From an uncultured SAR86 cluster bacterium (lineage in GTDB: Bacteria; Pseudomonadota; Gammaproteobacteria; Magnimaribacterales; Magnimaribacteraceae): a stretch of DNA of 64,000 nt. Below are positions 8,443 through 18,180 of this stretch, one piece after another. Positions within the stretch are counted from its first letter, which is position 1; each line of letters opens with the position of its first letter. The notes beneath the pieces are model-generated. The model was not told the origin of the DNA, ran no database searches, and was given only the letters and a program-made list of their open reading frames with translations. The stretch spans positions 1 to 64,000 of the forward strand of contig CABYCU010000004.1 in the NCBI GenBank assembly GCA_902517565.1, written 5' to 3'. A program made the translations under genes and the position numbers.

Positions 8443-9320
8443 TTCATGCCTCTCATGAAGCAGTTATGGTAGATGAAGTACTAGAAAATCTTGTCTTTAA
8501 ACAAAATGGGAAATATGTTGATTGTACCTTTGGTGCAGGTGGACACTCTCTAGAAATATTAAAGAAGCTCAATAAAGAAGGTTCCTTAATCTCAATCGAT
8601 AAAGACGAAACAGTTTCAATAAATTTACCATCACATTTTAGCGATGGTAGGTTTAGCTTGATACACGACTCATTTTCTAATCTTCAAGGTATTTTCGAAG
8701 ATGAAGAGATAGATGGAATATTGGTTGATTTAGGTATCTCTTCAACTCAACTAGATGACCCCAATAGAGGTTTTAGTTTTCAATCAAATGGACCACTTGA
8801 TATGAGAATTGATAGCAGTAAGGGTCAAACAGCTTCGGAATGGATCAATACTGCTTCTAAGAAAGAAATCGAGGATGTTTTGTGGATTCTCGGTCAAGAA
8901 AGGGCTTCTAGGAAAATAGCGAGTAAAATCTGTCAATCGAGAGAGAAACAAACGATTGAATCTACTAAAGAATTATCGGATTTAATACTTTCCTGCGTAA
9001 GTAAGAAATCAAAAAAACATCCCGCAACTAACTCATTTAGGGCAATTAGAATGTTTGTTAATAATGAGATTCAGGAACTACAAAAAGTTCTGGAGGCTGC
9101 AAGTTATGTTCTATGTTGTGGAGGAAGGATAGCAATTATAAGTTTTCATTCGATGGAAGATAGAATTGTAAAAAGATTTTTTCAAAACAAAGATAGAATT
9201 GAATCTACTATCAAATTTAATTACATAAAAGAAAAATTTCTTAAACCTACAAAAGAAGAGATAGAGAACAATCCGAGAAGCAGGAGTGCAATCCTAAGAG
9301 TTGCAGAAAAAGTATGTTGA
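8439..9320 (+). CDS. rsmH: 16S rRNA (cytosine-1402-N4)-methyltransferase RsmH
   Basis: SAM-dependent enzyme that N4-methylates C1402 of 16S rRNA, the partner modification to RsmI (also in this window). A TTG start at 8439 is preferred: GAGGAG ends 8 nt upstream, and the product then begins IHASHEAVMVDEVLENL, the conserved MraW N-terminus (HxPVLLxE pattern). The open frame extends further upstream inside mraZ, but that part looks like read-through. Motifs include DCTFGAGGHS near 27-36, GILVDLGISSTQLDDPNRGFSF near 94-115, and FHSMEDRIVKRFF near 232-244. Product about 293 residues. Confidence 0.95.
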   Translation: MIHASHEAVMVDEVLENLVFKQNGKYVDCTFGAGGHSLEILKKLNKEGSLISIDKDETVSINLPSHFSDGRFSLIHDSFSNLQGIFEDEEIDGILVDLGISSTQLDDPNRGFSFQSNGPLDMRIDSSKGQTASEWINTASKKEIEDVLWILGQERASRKIASKICQSREKQTIESTKELSDLILSCVSKKSKKHPATNSFRAIRMFVNNEIQELQKVLEAASYVLCCGGRIAIISFHSMEDRIVKRFFQNKDRIESTIKFNYIKEKFLKPTKEEIENNPRSRSAILRVAEKVC

Positions 9321-9601
9321 GTGTAAGAAATAAAATAATTTTAATTTCATTTCTGATTGCCTCATCTTTCTTTAGTACTTTTAAATTACTACTTCAAACA
9401 TATGATCATAGAAGTACTTTCGCAAATCTAGAAAATATGAAGTTAGAAAAAGAAGAGTTATCTTTTCAGTCTAATATTCTCCTCGAAGAAGTGAAGTATT
9501 TTAAAAACCAAATTTCTTTGAGAAAGTTTGCTTCAGAGAATTTAGGAATGACAATTCCGAATAATAAAGAAAGCACTTTCCTGATTAGGAGCTCTAACTA
9601 A
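9314..9601 (+). CDS. ftsL: Cell division protein FtsL
   Basis: Small bitopic divisome protein that forms a coiled-coil complex with FtsB and FtsQ. The 95-residue product has a short basic N-terminus, one membrane helix (IILISFLIASSFFSTFKLLL, about 8-27), a helical coiled-coil segment (residues 35-65) and a LRKFASENLGM region near 75 that resembles the end of FtsL. It overlaps rsmH by seven bases and abuts the next gene by one base. Sequence conservation is low, as usual for FtsL; position is the strongest evidence. Confidence 0.85.
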   Translation: MLSVRNKIILISFLIASSFFSTFKLLLQTYDHRSTFANLENMKLEKEELSFQSNILLEEVKYFKNQISLRKFASENLGMTIPNNKESTFLIRSSN

Positions 9602-10254
9602 TGAGATTATTGATTCTAATGCCTATTATTTTTATATCAGCTTGCTCCTATGTAGATGAGCTTGATAGTGAGTCATTATCATTTGAGTTCTCGAAAGAAT
9701 TAATTTCTAGTCACATTGAAGCTAAGCATCAGATTAGCAACCATTTGAATAGCAAGAAAGGAAACACAATCTTTTTAGAGTCGTGGGTTTCGATGATTAA
9801 AACAACAAAAAGACTTAACAAAAAATTATTGGTAGAAATAACAGAACATCAACCTATTGCTTCATTAGAAGAAGGTAAGTTTTTAACTCAAGAGGGAAAA
9901 ATAATTTTACCGGGAGCAAAGTCAAAAGAATTAGAGCTAATTAGATTAATCGGTTCAGATTCTGAGGTACCTATGTTAATTAAAAATGCTTTTTTACTTC
10001 AAAACATACTAAACATTATTGGTAATTCGATAGTCAGCATTGAACAAAAAAGTTCAGACTTCTTAGAAGCCATAGATAACGAGGGTAAGACTTATAGTTT
10101 TACTGAAGGGGATTTCCGGGTTCAGCTCGAGCGTCTCGAGGAATTTATATTGTTCGAGCTGAACTCAGGAAATATGGATCATATCAGATATATGGATCTG
10201 AGGTACAAAAATGCTATAGCTGTAAGCTATAACAAAATGGAGAAATCAACATGA
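9601..10254 (+). CDS. ftsQ: FtsQ-like divisome protein, with a lipobox-like N-terminus
   Basis: Identified as FtsQ from its beta-domain: LLVEITEHQPIASLEEGKFL near 77-96 (the VxxxExxPxA..xxG pattern), TQEGKIILPG near 97-106, RVQLERLEEFILF near 177-189, and IRYMDLRYKNAIAVSY near 196-211, the family's VDLRYxxGxAV element. FtsQ joins FtsB and FtsL to the rest of the divisome in the periplasm. At 217 residues it is shorter than E. coli FtsQ (276) and lacks the usual cytoplasmic tail. The N-terminus MRLLILMPIIFISACS contains ISAC, which fits a lipoprotein signal. It sits before ftsA and ftsZ, as expected, but the whole block is displaced in the cluster. Confidence 0.8.
   Translation: MRLLILMPIIFISACSYVDELDSESLSFEFSKELISSHIEAKHQISNHLNSKKGNTIFLESWVSMIKTTKRLNKKLLVEITEHQPIASLEEGKFLTQEGKIILPGAKSKELELIRLIGSDSEVPMLIKNAFLLQNILNIIGNSIVSIEQKSSDFLEAIDNEGKTYSFTEGDFRVQLERLEEFILFELNSGNMDHIRYMDLRYKNAIAVSYNKMEKST
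10120..10164 (+). repeat. Perfect 11-bp inverted repeat inside ftsQ, upstream of ftsA
   Basis: GTTCAGCTCGA (10120-10130) and TCGAGCTGAAC (10154-10164) are exact reverse complements separated by 23 bases. The stem could extend inward by about three pairs including G-U. A shorter CTCGAG pair (10126-10131 and 10135-10140) offers a competing fold. In this AT-rich region such a GC-containing hairpin in coding sequence is unusual. It lies about 86 nt before the ftsA start, so it could affect mRNA processing or the ftsA/ftsZ level. Confidence 0.6.
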
Positions 10255-11477
10255 GTAATGTAAGTAGAAGCGAAATGCTTGTAGGTGTAGATATAGGAAC
10301 CTCTAAAGTTGTTGCTATTGTTGCTGAAGCTAGAGGATCTCAGTTAGAAATAATAGGACTTGGTACACATTCCTCTAAAGGCTTAAAAAATGGGGTTGTT
10401 GTCGACATAGAATCTACAACTGTCGCTATAAAGAAGTCTATTGAAGAAGCGGAAGCTATGGCAGGTTGCCATATAGGCTCGTGCTATGTTGGAATATCTG
10501 GAAGTCATATTAGAGGTTTAAATTCGGAAGGAGTGGTCCCTATCCGAGATGGAGAAGTGAAGTACACCGATGTTGATAGAGTTATAGAAACTGCACAAGC
10601 AATGGCAATACCTGCTGATCAAAGATTACTCCATGTTCTTCCTAGGGATTACATAATTGATAAACAGGACGGTATAAAAGAACCACTAGGAATGGCAGGT
10701 TCAAGACTAGAGGCAAAAGTCCATTTAGTTACTTGTAGTGAGAATTCATCTCAGAATATACATAAATGTATCGCTGCTTCAGGATTGGACGTTGAAGCAT
10801 TTGTTTTAGAACAACTTGCTTCAAGTTACTCAGTCCTTACTGAAGATGAAAGGAACTTAGGTGTATGTCTTATAGACATAGGGGGCGGAACAACTGATGT
10901 TGCGGTTTTTGTTGACGGCTCCATCTGTTATACCGATGTAATTCCTATTGCAGGAGATCATGTAACAAACGATATTGCACAAGCTCTTAGAACTCCTCCA
11001 ACTCAAGCTGAAACTATAAAACAAAGATATGGCTGTGCAGTTAGCTCTATGACTCGTCCTGAAGAGATTATGATGGTCCCGGGTATGGGAGGAAGACCAG
11101 AAAGAGAACTTTCAAGGCAAGCATTAGCTGATGTTTTGGAAAGAAGATATGTTGAGATTTTTAGTATGGCACAGCAGAAACTCAGCCTTAGTGGTTTTGA
11201 TGAACTCATTCCTGCAGGTATTGTCTTGACTGGGGGAGCATCTAAAGTTGAGGGAGCAACTGAGTTGGCTGAAGAAATCTTTCATTCTCCAGTAAGAATG
11301 GGATCTCCACATTCAGTAGAAGGCTTCTCTGAGATTATAAATAATCCAATATATGCAACTTCAGTTGGTCTTCTATTGTATGGGCAAAAACAAATGCAAG
11401 AAGATCATTTAAATTATATCCATAGGGACAAAAATATTTTAAATAGAATTTCTAGATGGTTCGGAGGAAATCTTTAA
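10251..11477 (+). CDS. ftsA: Cell division protein FtsA
   Basis: Actin-like ATPase that tethers FtsZ to the inner membrane. The 408-residue protein begins LVGVDIGTSKVVAIVAE (phosphate-1 motif, about 11-27), has a LIDIGGGTTDVAVF phosphate-2 motif near 207-220, and GIVLTGGASKVEG near 324-336. The C-terminal RISRWFGGNL is the amphipathic membrane-targeting helix. The ATG overlaps the ftsQ stop as ATGA. It is followed by ftsZ after 25 bp, which includes a good AGAGAGG ribosome-binding site. Confidence 0.97.
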   Translation: MSNVSRSEMLVGVDIGTSKVVAIVAEARGSQLEIIGLGTHSSKGLKNGVVVDIESTTVAIKKSIEEAEAMAGCHIGSCYVGISGSHIRGLNSEGVVPIRDGEVKYTDVDRVIETAQAMAIPADQRLLHVLPRDYIIDKQDGIKEPLGMAGSRLEAKVHLVTCSENSSQNIHKCIAASGLDVEAFVLEQLASSYSVLTEDERNLGVCLIDIGGGTTDVAVFVDGSICYTDVIPIAGDHVTNDIAQALRTPPTQAETIKQRYGCAVSSMTRPEEIMMVPGMGGRPERELSRQALADVLERRYVEIFSMAQQKLSLSGFDELIPAGIVLTGGASKVEGATELAEEIFHSPVRMGSPHSVEGFSEIINNPIYATSVGLLLYGQKQMQEDHLNYIHRDKNILNRISRWFGGNL

Positions 11478-11502
11478 TCATTAATTAAAAGAGAGGTTAA
11501 TT

Positions 11503-12648
11503 ATGAGTGAGTGGGAAATAATAGAGGAAGTTAAAGAAAATGCTTCAATTAAGGTAATTGGTGTAGGTGGCGGTGGAGGTAATGCTGTTCAACACATGGT
11601 TGAATCTGGTATCGAAGGTGCCGAATTCATATCTGTTAATACAGATAGGCAGGCCTTGGATAAAAATGATGCCAGCACAAAACTCATTTTGGGAATGCAA
11701 ATCACAGACGGATTAGGTGCAGGTGCAAATCCAGCCATTGGAAGAGAGGCAGCACTTGAAGACAGAGATAAATTGAGGGAGATGTTAAAGGGTACTGATA
11801 TGGTGTTTGTAACAGCCGGTATGGGAGGTGGAACTGGAACAGGTGCTGCTCCAATAGTTGCTCAAGTTGCTAAGGAATTAGGGATACTTACAGTAGCAGT
11901 TGTTACTAAACCTTTCGAGCTTGAAGGCACTAAAAGAATGAAAATTGCACAAGAGGGTATCAAAGAGCTCGTTGAAGAGGTTGACTCTTTAATAACTATT
12001 CCCAATCAGAAACTCTTAGAAGTACTAGGTGAAGATTGCAGTATGTTAGAAGCCTTTAAACAAGCTAATGATGTCCTTGGGGGAGCTGTTAGAGGCATAT
12101 CCGATATTATAATCAGACCTGGATTAATTAACGTGGATTTTGCTGATGTTAAAACTGTTATGTCGGAAAAAGGTACAGCAATGATGGGCACAGGAACATC
12201 TAATGGGCCAGATAGAGCTAGGGTTGCTGCAGAACATGCTGTAGCCAGTAAACTGCTGGAAGATATAAGCTTAAAAGATGCAAAAGGAGTGCTTGTAAAT
12301 ATTACTGCAGGTCCTGAATTATCTTTGGGTGAAATTAAAGCAGTTGGCGACTGTATTAATGAATTTGCTTCCCAAGAGGCCATCATAGTTACCGGTACTG
12401 TTTTAGATGAGTCGGCAAGCAATGACTTAACTGTCACAGTTATAGCAACGGGACTAAACTCTTCTGTTCAAACTGCATCAAATACGCCTCAAAATGTGCG
12501 TATCGCACATGAAAGAAAGCCCTTACCTTTGAGTGATGCTGCTAAACAGTTACTAGAAAATCCTCCATCTGCTGAGAAAGCTGTAAAGAAAGATGCCAAT
12601 GAAGAATATCTTGATATACCTTCATTTGTTCGATCACAGCTTGATTAG
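11503..12648 (+). CDS. ftsZ: Cell division protein FtsZ
   Basis: Tubulin-like GTPase that forms the Z ring. The tubulin signature GGGTGTG is at 108-114. The N-terminal IKVIGVGGGGGNAV lies at 16-29, NTDRQAL at 46-52 and the T7-loop region NVDFADVKTVM follows near 208-218. The linker is short, and the last residues (EEYLDIPSFVRSQLD) form the conserved tail that binds FtsA and ZipA. The 381-residue length is normal. In most Gammaproteobacteria lpxC or the cluster end follows, but here ftsI starts 10 bp later. Confidence 0.98.
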   Translation: MSEWEIIEEVKENASIKVIGVGGGGGNAVQHMVESGIEGAEFISVNTDRQALDKNDASTKLILGMQITDGLGAGANPAIGREAALEDRDKLREMLKGTDMVFVTAGMGGGTGTGAAPIVAQVAKELGILTVAVVTKPFELEGTKRMKIAQEGIKELVEEVDSLITIPNQKLLEVLGEDCSMLEAFKQANDVLGGAVRGISDIIIRPGLINVDFADVKTVMSEKGTAMMGTGTSNGPDRARVAAEHAVASKLLEDISLKDAKGVLVNITAGPELSLGEIKAVGDCINEFASQEAIIVTGTVLDESASNDLTVTVIATGLNSSVQTASNTPQNVRIAHERKPLPLSDAAKQLLENPPSAEKAVKKDANEEYLDIPSFVRSQLD

Positions 12649-12658
12649 TTAGTAGGCC

Positions 12659-14308
12659 ATGTCTGCAAGGATAGTCTATTCTTCTGGAAGAATAGTTTTT
12701 ATCCAATTAATCTTACTAATAGGATTCTGTGCTCTTTTGGGTAGATTAGTCTACCTTCAAATCTATCAAGATATTTTTTTAGATGATCAGGTCTTTACTA
12801 GACTAGACACGCAATATTCTCTTTTGGCATCAAGAGGTAAGATTCTTGATAGAAATGATAATATTCTTGCTCTTGACGTAAAAGGATACAGCGTTGGTAT
12901 TGACTTAGAAAAATTTAAATACGATCAAAAAACTATTATTTCACTCTCTAAACTCTTGAATAAAGATCCTTTAGTTTTAGTAAAAAGCCTTAAAGGTAAA
13001 ATATCTGGTTACAAAGAAATAAGTAGAAATATTAATTTAGAAACAAAAGAGGATCTTAAAAGCCAAAAAATATCTGGTTTGTATTTTAGAGAGAATCTGA
13101 GAAGAAGTTATCCCGAGAGAAATATTACTTCACACGTAGTTGGATTAACCGATATAGACAGAAAAGGAATACAAGGTACAGAGTTGGTATTTCACAAAGA
13201 GCTTCTAGGAGAGGAGGGAAGTTTTGAAGGTATAAAAGGCACTAGGAACCTTAAACTTGAAGGTCACAGAAAGGAAGCAGTCTCTGGTAAGGACATAAAA
13301 TTAACTATTGATATAAATATTCAGTCCATAGCCTATCATGAGCTTGAAAAAGCTATAAAAGAATATGACGCAAAAGCAGGTTCGGTGGTAATAATTGAAC
13401 CCAAAACTGGTGCTATTCTTGCATTAGTGAGTTCTCCATCTTTTGATCCTTCTGATAGAAAGAATCTAAAAGATATGTCTAAATTAAGAAACAGAGCAAC
13501 TGTAGATGTATTTGAACCTGGCTCTGTACTAAAGCCATTGGCAATGTCTGCCATTCTAGAGTCTCAACAGTATACCGATTCTATTGAAATTAATACTTCT
13601 CCTGGCTGGGTAGAATTTGAAGGCTATAAAACCAGTGATTTTAGGGATTACGGCGTTCTGAATCTTACAGAAATTATTTCATTATCTAGTAATGTTGGAA
13701 TGGTTAAGTTATGCAAGAACCAGGACATAGAACATTTAACTGATTATTATCAAAGTTTTGGTATAGGAAGATATCCTACTTCTATTATGATCCCAGCAAG
13801 GGAAGGTTTTCTTCCTCATTCTTCTCAATTTACTTCAAGAGACAAAGTAAGCTCATGTTATGGCTACGGGATGACATTATCTGCTCTTCAGATAGCACAA
13901 GCTTATTCAGTATTTGCAAATAATGGCAATTTTATTGAGCTAAATTTATACGATGAGTTTTCGTTTGATATTCCCATAAAAGAAAGAGTAATTTCCGAGG
14001 ACACTAATAAAAAAATCTTAGATATGTTAGTAGAAGCTGTAAATTCAAATAGAGGAACTGCATCTAAGGCAAAAATAAAAAATAGAATTGTTGCAGGCAA
14101 AACTGGAACAGCAAAAGAAACTTTAGAGGAAAATACGACTTACACAGGGACTTTTGCAGGATTCGTACCTTACAAAAATCCAGAGTTTTTAGCGGTAGTG
14201 GTTCTTCATGGATTGTCGGGAGAAGATTATTCGGGAGGTAAAGTATCTGCTCCAATATTTTCTAACATTATGCAACAAATCTTTTTAATGAAAGATCTAA
14301 AAATATAG
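12659..14308 (+). CDS. ftsI: Peptidoglycan D,D-transpeptidase FtsI (PBP3)
   Basis: Class B penicillin-binding protein that cross-links septal murein together with FtsW. It has a single N-terminal membrane segment (IVFIQLILLIGFCALLGRLVYL, about 12-33), a dimerisation/pedestal domain, and the transpeptidase motifs: SVLK at 289-292 with catalytic Ser289, SSN at 343-345 and KTGT at 481-484. The 549-residue length is close to E. coli PBP3 (588). The ribosome-binding site is weak (GTAGG). The stop abuts the murE ATG directly. Confidence 0.96.
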   Translation: MSARIVYSSGRIVFIQLILLIGFCALLGRLVYLQIYQDIFLDDQVFTRLDTQYSLLASRGKILDRNDNILALDVKGYSVGIDLEKFKYDQKTIISLSKLLNKDPLVLVKSLKGKISGYKEISRNINLETKEDLKSQKISGLYFRENLRRSYPERNITSHVVGLTDIDRKGIQGTELVFHKELLGEEGSFEGIKGTRNLKLEGHRKEAVSGKDIKLTIDINIQSIAYHELEKAIKEYDAKAGSVVIIEPKTGAILALVSSPSFDPSDRKNLKDMSKLRNRATVDVFEPGSVLKPLAMSAILESQQYTDSIEINTSPGWVEFEGYKTSDFRDYGVLNLTEIISLSSNVGMVKLCKNQDIEHLTDYYQSFGIGRYPTSIMIPAREGFLPHSSQFTSRDKVSSCYGYGMTLSALQIAQAYSVFANNGNFIELNLYDEFSFDIPIKERVISEDTNKKILDMLVEAVNSNRGTASKAKIKNRIVAGKTGTAKETLEENTTYTGTFAGFVPYKNPEFLAVVVLHGLSGEDYSGGKVSAPIFSNIMQQIFLMKDLKI

Positions 14309-15748
14309 ATGAAATCAATTGAATTTCTTTATGAACTAAAAGATCTTGAAAATTTTAAGAATATCGACATTGGCAGTATCCATCTAGATAGTAGAGAGGT
14401 TCAAAGAGGAGGAATATTCTTTGCAATCAAAGGTCATGAAATGGATGGAAATAATTTTATTTCTTCAGCAATAGATAAGGGGGCATCTTTGATTGTTTCT
14501 GATACTTACGAAAAAGGAATTCCTGGAATTATTTATTTTGACAAACTAAGGGAACATCTCGGATTATTTGCTTCAAGATTTTATCAATGCCCAAGTTCAA
14601 AAATAAAGACTGTGTGCGTCACTGGAACAAATGGGAAAACAACATCTGTTGAGACTTTTTCAAGTATGAGTAATTTACTGGGAAATAAATGTGCCTATAT
14701 GAGTACTATTAATTTCTCAAAAGATGGGCACTCGGTTGAGCAATCAAACCTCACTACACCTAATTCAATTAAGATAAATGAAAATATAGTGGAGGCATTA
14801 AAGTGCAATGCTAATTATATAACTATGGAAGCTTCTTCTCATGGCTTAGATCAAGATAGGTTAGTAGGATTAGATGTGGATTATGGAATCTTAACTAGTT
14901 TTTCTCATGACCACCTAGATTATCACGGAGGTTTAGATGCTTATAAATCGGCAAAAGAAAAGTTATTCTTCAGTCTAAAGCCAAAAAAAAATATTATATG
15001 TATAGACAGCACTTTTGGGAAAAACCTCTATTCAGAGTTAATTAAGCAAAATAGAGAATGTTTTAGTGTTTCCATAGAAGAAGCGGCTGACTTTCAGGCA
15101 ACCTTTAAAAAATGCGAATTAGGTTTGCAAGTACACTTAAAGGCTTTAGATAAAGAATTTACTTTTGAATTAAAAACTATATCTAGATATCTGGCTTCAA
15201 ATATAGTTTGTTCAATTGCCGTTTTGATATTAGAAGGTATCGACTCTAAATCAATTTCAAGAATTACTACAGAAGTTGCATTTCCTAAAGGCAGACTTGA
15301 GCAAATTATTAAGGATGATCACGTAATTTATGTTGATTATGCCCATACGCCAGAAGCATTAGAATGTGCTTTGAAAGAGATTAGAAATTTTCATCAAGAA
15401 GATATTTGGTGTTTGTTTGGCTGTGGTGGCAATAGAGATAAAGTTAAGAGACATCTCATGGGAGCCATTGCTGAAAAGTACTCAGACTTCGTAGTTATCA
15501 CAAGTGATAATCCCAGAAATGAAGATATGAGCACAATAATAAGCGATATTCTTACTGGTATATCTGATAGGGATCGAGTTCAAATAGATACAGATAGAAA
15601 ACATGCCATCCAAACAACCATTTCTAAATTTAGAAAAAATTCTGAAAGAAAAATTTTATTAGTTGCCGGAAAAGGACATGAAACTTATCAAGAAATTGCA
15701 GGACAATTCCATCACTTCAATGATAAGGAAGTTATCCTGTCTTCATAA
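14309..15748 (+). CDS. murE: UDP-MurNAc-Ala-Glu:meso-diaminopimelate ligase MurE
   Basis: ATP-dependent ligase that adds the third amino acid to the murein precursor in the cytoplasm. The ATP loop is GTNGKTTS near 109-116, and the Mur ligase C-terminal domain has YVDYAHTPEALECAL near 341-355. The DNPR motif (SDNPRNED, near 400-407) marks specificity for meso-diaminopimelate, consistent with Gram-negative murein and with dapA in this window. The 479-residue length is normal. The gene starts immediately at the ftsI stop without an intergenic base. Confidence 0.97.
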   Translation: MKSIEFLYELKDLENFKNIDIGSIHLDSREVQRGGIFFAIKGHEMDGNNFISSAIDKGASLIVSDTYEKGIPGIIYFDKLREHLGLFASRFYQCPSSKIKTVCVTGTNGKTTSVETFSSMSNLLGNKCAYMSTINFSKDGHSVEQSNLTTPNSIKINENIVEALKCNANYITMEASSHGLDQDRLVGLDVDYGILTSFSHDHLDYHGGLDAYKSAKEKLFFSLKPKKNIICIDSTFGKNLYSELIKQNRECFSVSIEEAADFQATFKKCELGLQVHLKALDKEFTFELKTISRYLASNIVCSIAVLILEGIDSKSISRITTEVAFPKGRLEQIIKDDHVIYVDYAHTPEALECALKEIRNFHQEDIWCLFGCGGNRDKVKRHLMGAIAEKYSDFVVITSDNPRNEDMSTIISDILTGISDRDRVQIDTDRKHAIQTTISKFRKNSERKILLVAGKGHETYQEIAGQFHHFNDKEVILSS

Positions 15749-15758
15749 GTAATAAATT

Positions 15759-17093
15759 ATGGATTTAAATAAGTTAGCAGAGATTTCTCAAGGAAGATTA
15801 TTAGGGTCTTCAATACCCGTAGATAGTTACAGTATTGATACTAGAACTATCAAGTCTAAAGAGATCTATATTGCCCTTGAAGGAGAGAACTATGATGGTC
15901 ATGAATTTATCTCTGAGGCTGCTTTAAAGGGAGCGGCCGCCGCGGTTGTAAGTAAATCAATTGAAGTAGATATTCCTCACATCATCGTAGATAGTACTCA
16001 CGAATTTATGAAAAATATTGCTGACTACAATCGCAGTAAATTTAATGGGAAAGTTATAGGAATTACTGGTACAAATGGTAAGACAAGCACTAAGCAGATA
16101 GTATCTAACTTATTAAATGAAGATGAACTATGTCATAAGACCTTAGGAAATAAGAATAATCAGATAGGCGTGCCATACTCTTTGCTCACATTATGGGAGA
16201 GCTATAAATATTCAGTTATAGAGATGGGAACAAGTGAACCAGGCGAGATAAAAATATTAAATAACCAAGTGAAGCCAAATATTGCTGCTATAACAAATGT
16301 TTCTAAGGGTCATTTAGAGGGACTCAGGGATACCGAATCTATTGCAAAAGAGAAAGGTAATATACTGAATTTTTATTCAGATTCTGGAATTGCATATCTA
16401 CCAAAAGACTCCGAGTTTTTTGATTTCTGGTCTAAAAAGACAAATGCAAAGCAGATATTTAGTTTTGGCATACATAAAGATGCTGACTTTAGGGTTACTA
16501 ACACGAAAATTGATATCGAAGGAAACTTGACTCATTTCAATTTACATAACGACGGACAAATAGAAGAGATTTCTATCAATGGCATAGGAATGCATAATTC
16601 TCTGAATGCCGCCCTGTCTACAGCAATAAGTTTACATCTAGGTATCAAGATGCAAACAATCAAAGAAAGGCTAGCTTCAGTAGATCTACCCAAAAGAAGA
16701 TTGACTGTAACTAAATCATTAAATGGTTCGACTATGATTGATGATACTTACAACTCCAACCCTGCTTCATTAAAAAATGCTCTTGATTCTTTAGAGAAAG
16801 TGGATAAAACGAAAGTTTGTATACTTGGAGAAATGAAAGAGTTAGGTCCAGAATCGAAACGAATACATACTGCAGCACTTGAATATGCTTACAAAAGAGT
16901 TGATAAGATTTTGTGCTTAGGAAATTCTTGGTCAGATTGTGTTATTCCTAAGAGTGAGAATATCGATATTTTTACCAATCATGATGAACTTTATGATTAC
17001 TTAGTTTCTTTAATCGATCAGAACACTATACTATTAATTAAAGGGTCTAGATCCACTCGAATGGATTTGATTGCCGATAAATTAAAAAAATAA
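15759..17093 (+). CDS. murF: UDP-MurNAc-tripeptide:D-Ala-D-Ala ligase MurF
   Basis: Joins D-alanyl-D-alanine to the UDP-MurNAc-tripeptide, the last cytoplasmic Mur ligase step. The 444 residues show [26 protein letters not shown] at the N-terminal substrate domain, the ATP loop [13 protein letters not shown] near 100-112, [11 protein letters not shown] near 133-143, [15 protein letters not shown] near 329-343 and [10 protein letters not shown] near 357-366. It is followed by mraY with a one-base TAATG overlap. Domains and order match the standard cluster. Confidence 0.97.
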   Translation: MDLNKLAEISQGRLLGSSIPVDSYSIDTRTIKSKEIYIALEGENYDGHEFISEAALKGAAAAVVSKSIEVDIPHIIVDSTHEFMKNIADYNRSKFNGKVIGITGTNGKTSTKQIVSNLLNEDELCHKTLGNKNNQIGVPYSLLTLWESYKYSVIEMGTSEPGEIKILNNQVKPNIAAITNVSKGHLEGLRDTESIAKEKGNILNFYSDSGIAYLPKDSEFFDFWSKKTNAKQIFSFGIHKDADFRVTNTKIDIEGNLTHFNLHNDGQIEEISINGIGMHNSLNAALSTAISLHLGIKMQTIKERLASVDLPKRRLTVTKSLNGSTMIDDTYNSNPASLKNALDSLEKVDKTKVCILGEMKELGPESKRIHTAALEYAYKRVDKILCLGNSWSDCVIPKSENIDIFTNHDELYDYLVSLIDQNTILLIKGSRSTRMDLIADKLKK

Positions 17094-18175
17094 TGCTACT
17101 ACCTGTATTCGAATATTTAAGTGAATTCTTTGGACCATTCCGTGTTGTTGAGTTTTTATCGACTAGAGCTATCCTGGCTACTCTTACATCACTGCTTTTT
17201 TCTTTGGTTTTAGGCCCTAAGTTCATAAATAAGATGAAAGATATTCAGGTGCAACAGGTAGTGAGAACTGAGGGTCCTGAAACACATTTATCTAAACAAG
17301 GAACACCTACTATGGGAGGCACACTGATATTAAGTTCAATATTCTTAAGTGTGATTCTTTGGGGCGACCTAGAAAATAGATACCTTTGGGTAGCATTTCT
17401 GACAGCCATGTCATTTGGTGTTCTGGGTTGGGTAGATGATCGTTTAAAAATAAAACATAAATCCAGCGACGGACTTTCTGCAAGCTATAAAATATTTTGG
17501 CAATCTATAATAGCTATACTTGCATGTAGTTTCTTGTACTTAAGTCAAGAAAATATTGCTGAAACTAGTTTAATAGTACCTTTCTTTAAAGATATCTCAA
17601 TACCACTTGGTTTAGGTTTTATTTTATTATCTTACTTCGTTGTAATTGGTACCAGTAACGCCGTGAATCTAACTGATGGCCTAGATGGACTGGCCATTTT
17701 GCCATGCGTAATGGTTGCAGCTGGTTTGGGGGTTATCGGATACTTAGCAGGTAATGCTATATATTCTGACTTTTTAAACATACCTTATCTGCCAGGCACT
17801 GGCGAAATGATCGTATTTTGTGGTGCTCTCGTTGGTTCGGGTATAGGCTTTTTATGGTTCAATACTTATCCAGCCCAAGTTTTTATGGGAGATGTGGGCT
17901 CTTTATCTCTCGGCGCCTCATTAGGCATCGTAACAGTCATAATTAGACATGAGTATGTTTTACTGGTTATGGGAGGACTTTTTGTAATTGAAGCCTTATC
18001 GGTAATTGTTCAAGTAATCTCTTTTAAGCTGACTGGAAAAAGAGTATTCAATATGGCCCCATTGCATCATCATTATGAACTTAAAGGCTGGCCAGAACCT
18101 AGGGTGATAGTAAGATTCTGGATCATTACCTTTATGCTCGTTTTGCTAGGATTGGCTTTATTAAGACTTAGATAG
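17093..18175 (+). CDS. mraY: Phospho-N-acetylmuramoyl-pentapeptide transferase MraY
   Basis: Polytopic inner-membrane enzyme that transfers phospho-MurNAc-pentapeptide to undecaprenyl phosphate, making lipid I. The 360-residue sequence has about ten helices. Diagnostic motifs are TPTMGG near 74-79, [13 protein letters not shown] near 112-124 with the DD pair, [13 protein letters not shown] near 189-201, [11 protein letters not shown] near 264-274, and [23 protein letters not shown] near 322-344, which carries the HHH motif. Length equals E. coli MraY. The start overlaps the murF stop by one base. Confidence 0.98.
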   Translation: MLLPVFEYLSEFFGPFRVVEFLSTRAILATLTSLLFSLVLGPKFINKMKDIQVQQVVRTEGPETHLSKQGTPTMGGTLILSSIFLSVILWGDLENRYLWVAFLTAMSFGVLGWVDDRLKIKHKSSDGLSASYKIFWQSIIAILACSFLYLSQENIAETSLIVPFFKDISIPLGLGFILLSYFVVIGTSNAVNLTDGLDGLAILPCVMVAAGLGVIGYLAGNAIYSDFLNIPYLPGTGEMIVFCGALVGSGIGFLWFNTYPAQVFMGDVGSLSLGASLGIVTVIIRHEYVLLVMGGLFVIEALSVIVQVISFKLTGKRVFNMAPLHHHYELKGWPEPRVIVRFWIITFMLVLLGLALLRLR

Positions 18176-18180
18176 AACTT

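Noticed and set aside
12006..12437. Antisense 143-codon open frame inside ftsZ
   Set aside because: It lies fully within the well-supported ftsZ gene, has low-complexity Ser/Ala/Pro composition typical of reverse-frame shadows and no ribosome-binding site or family match.
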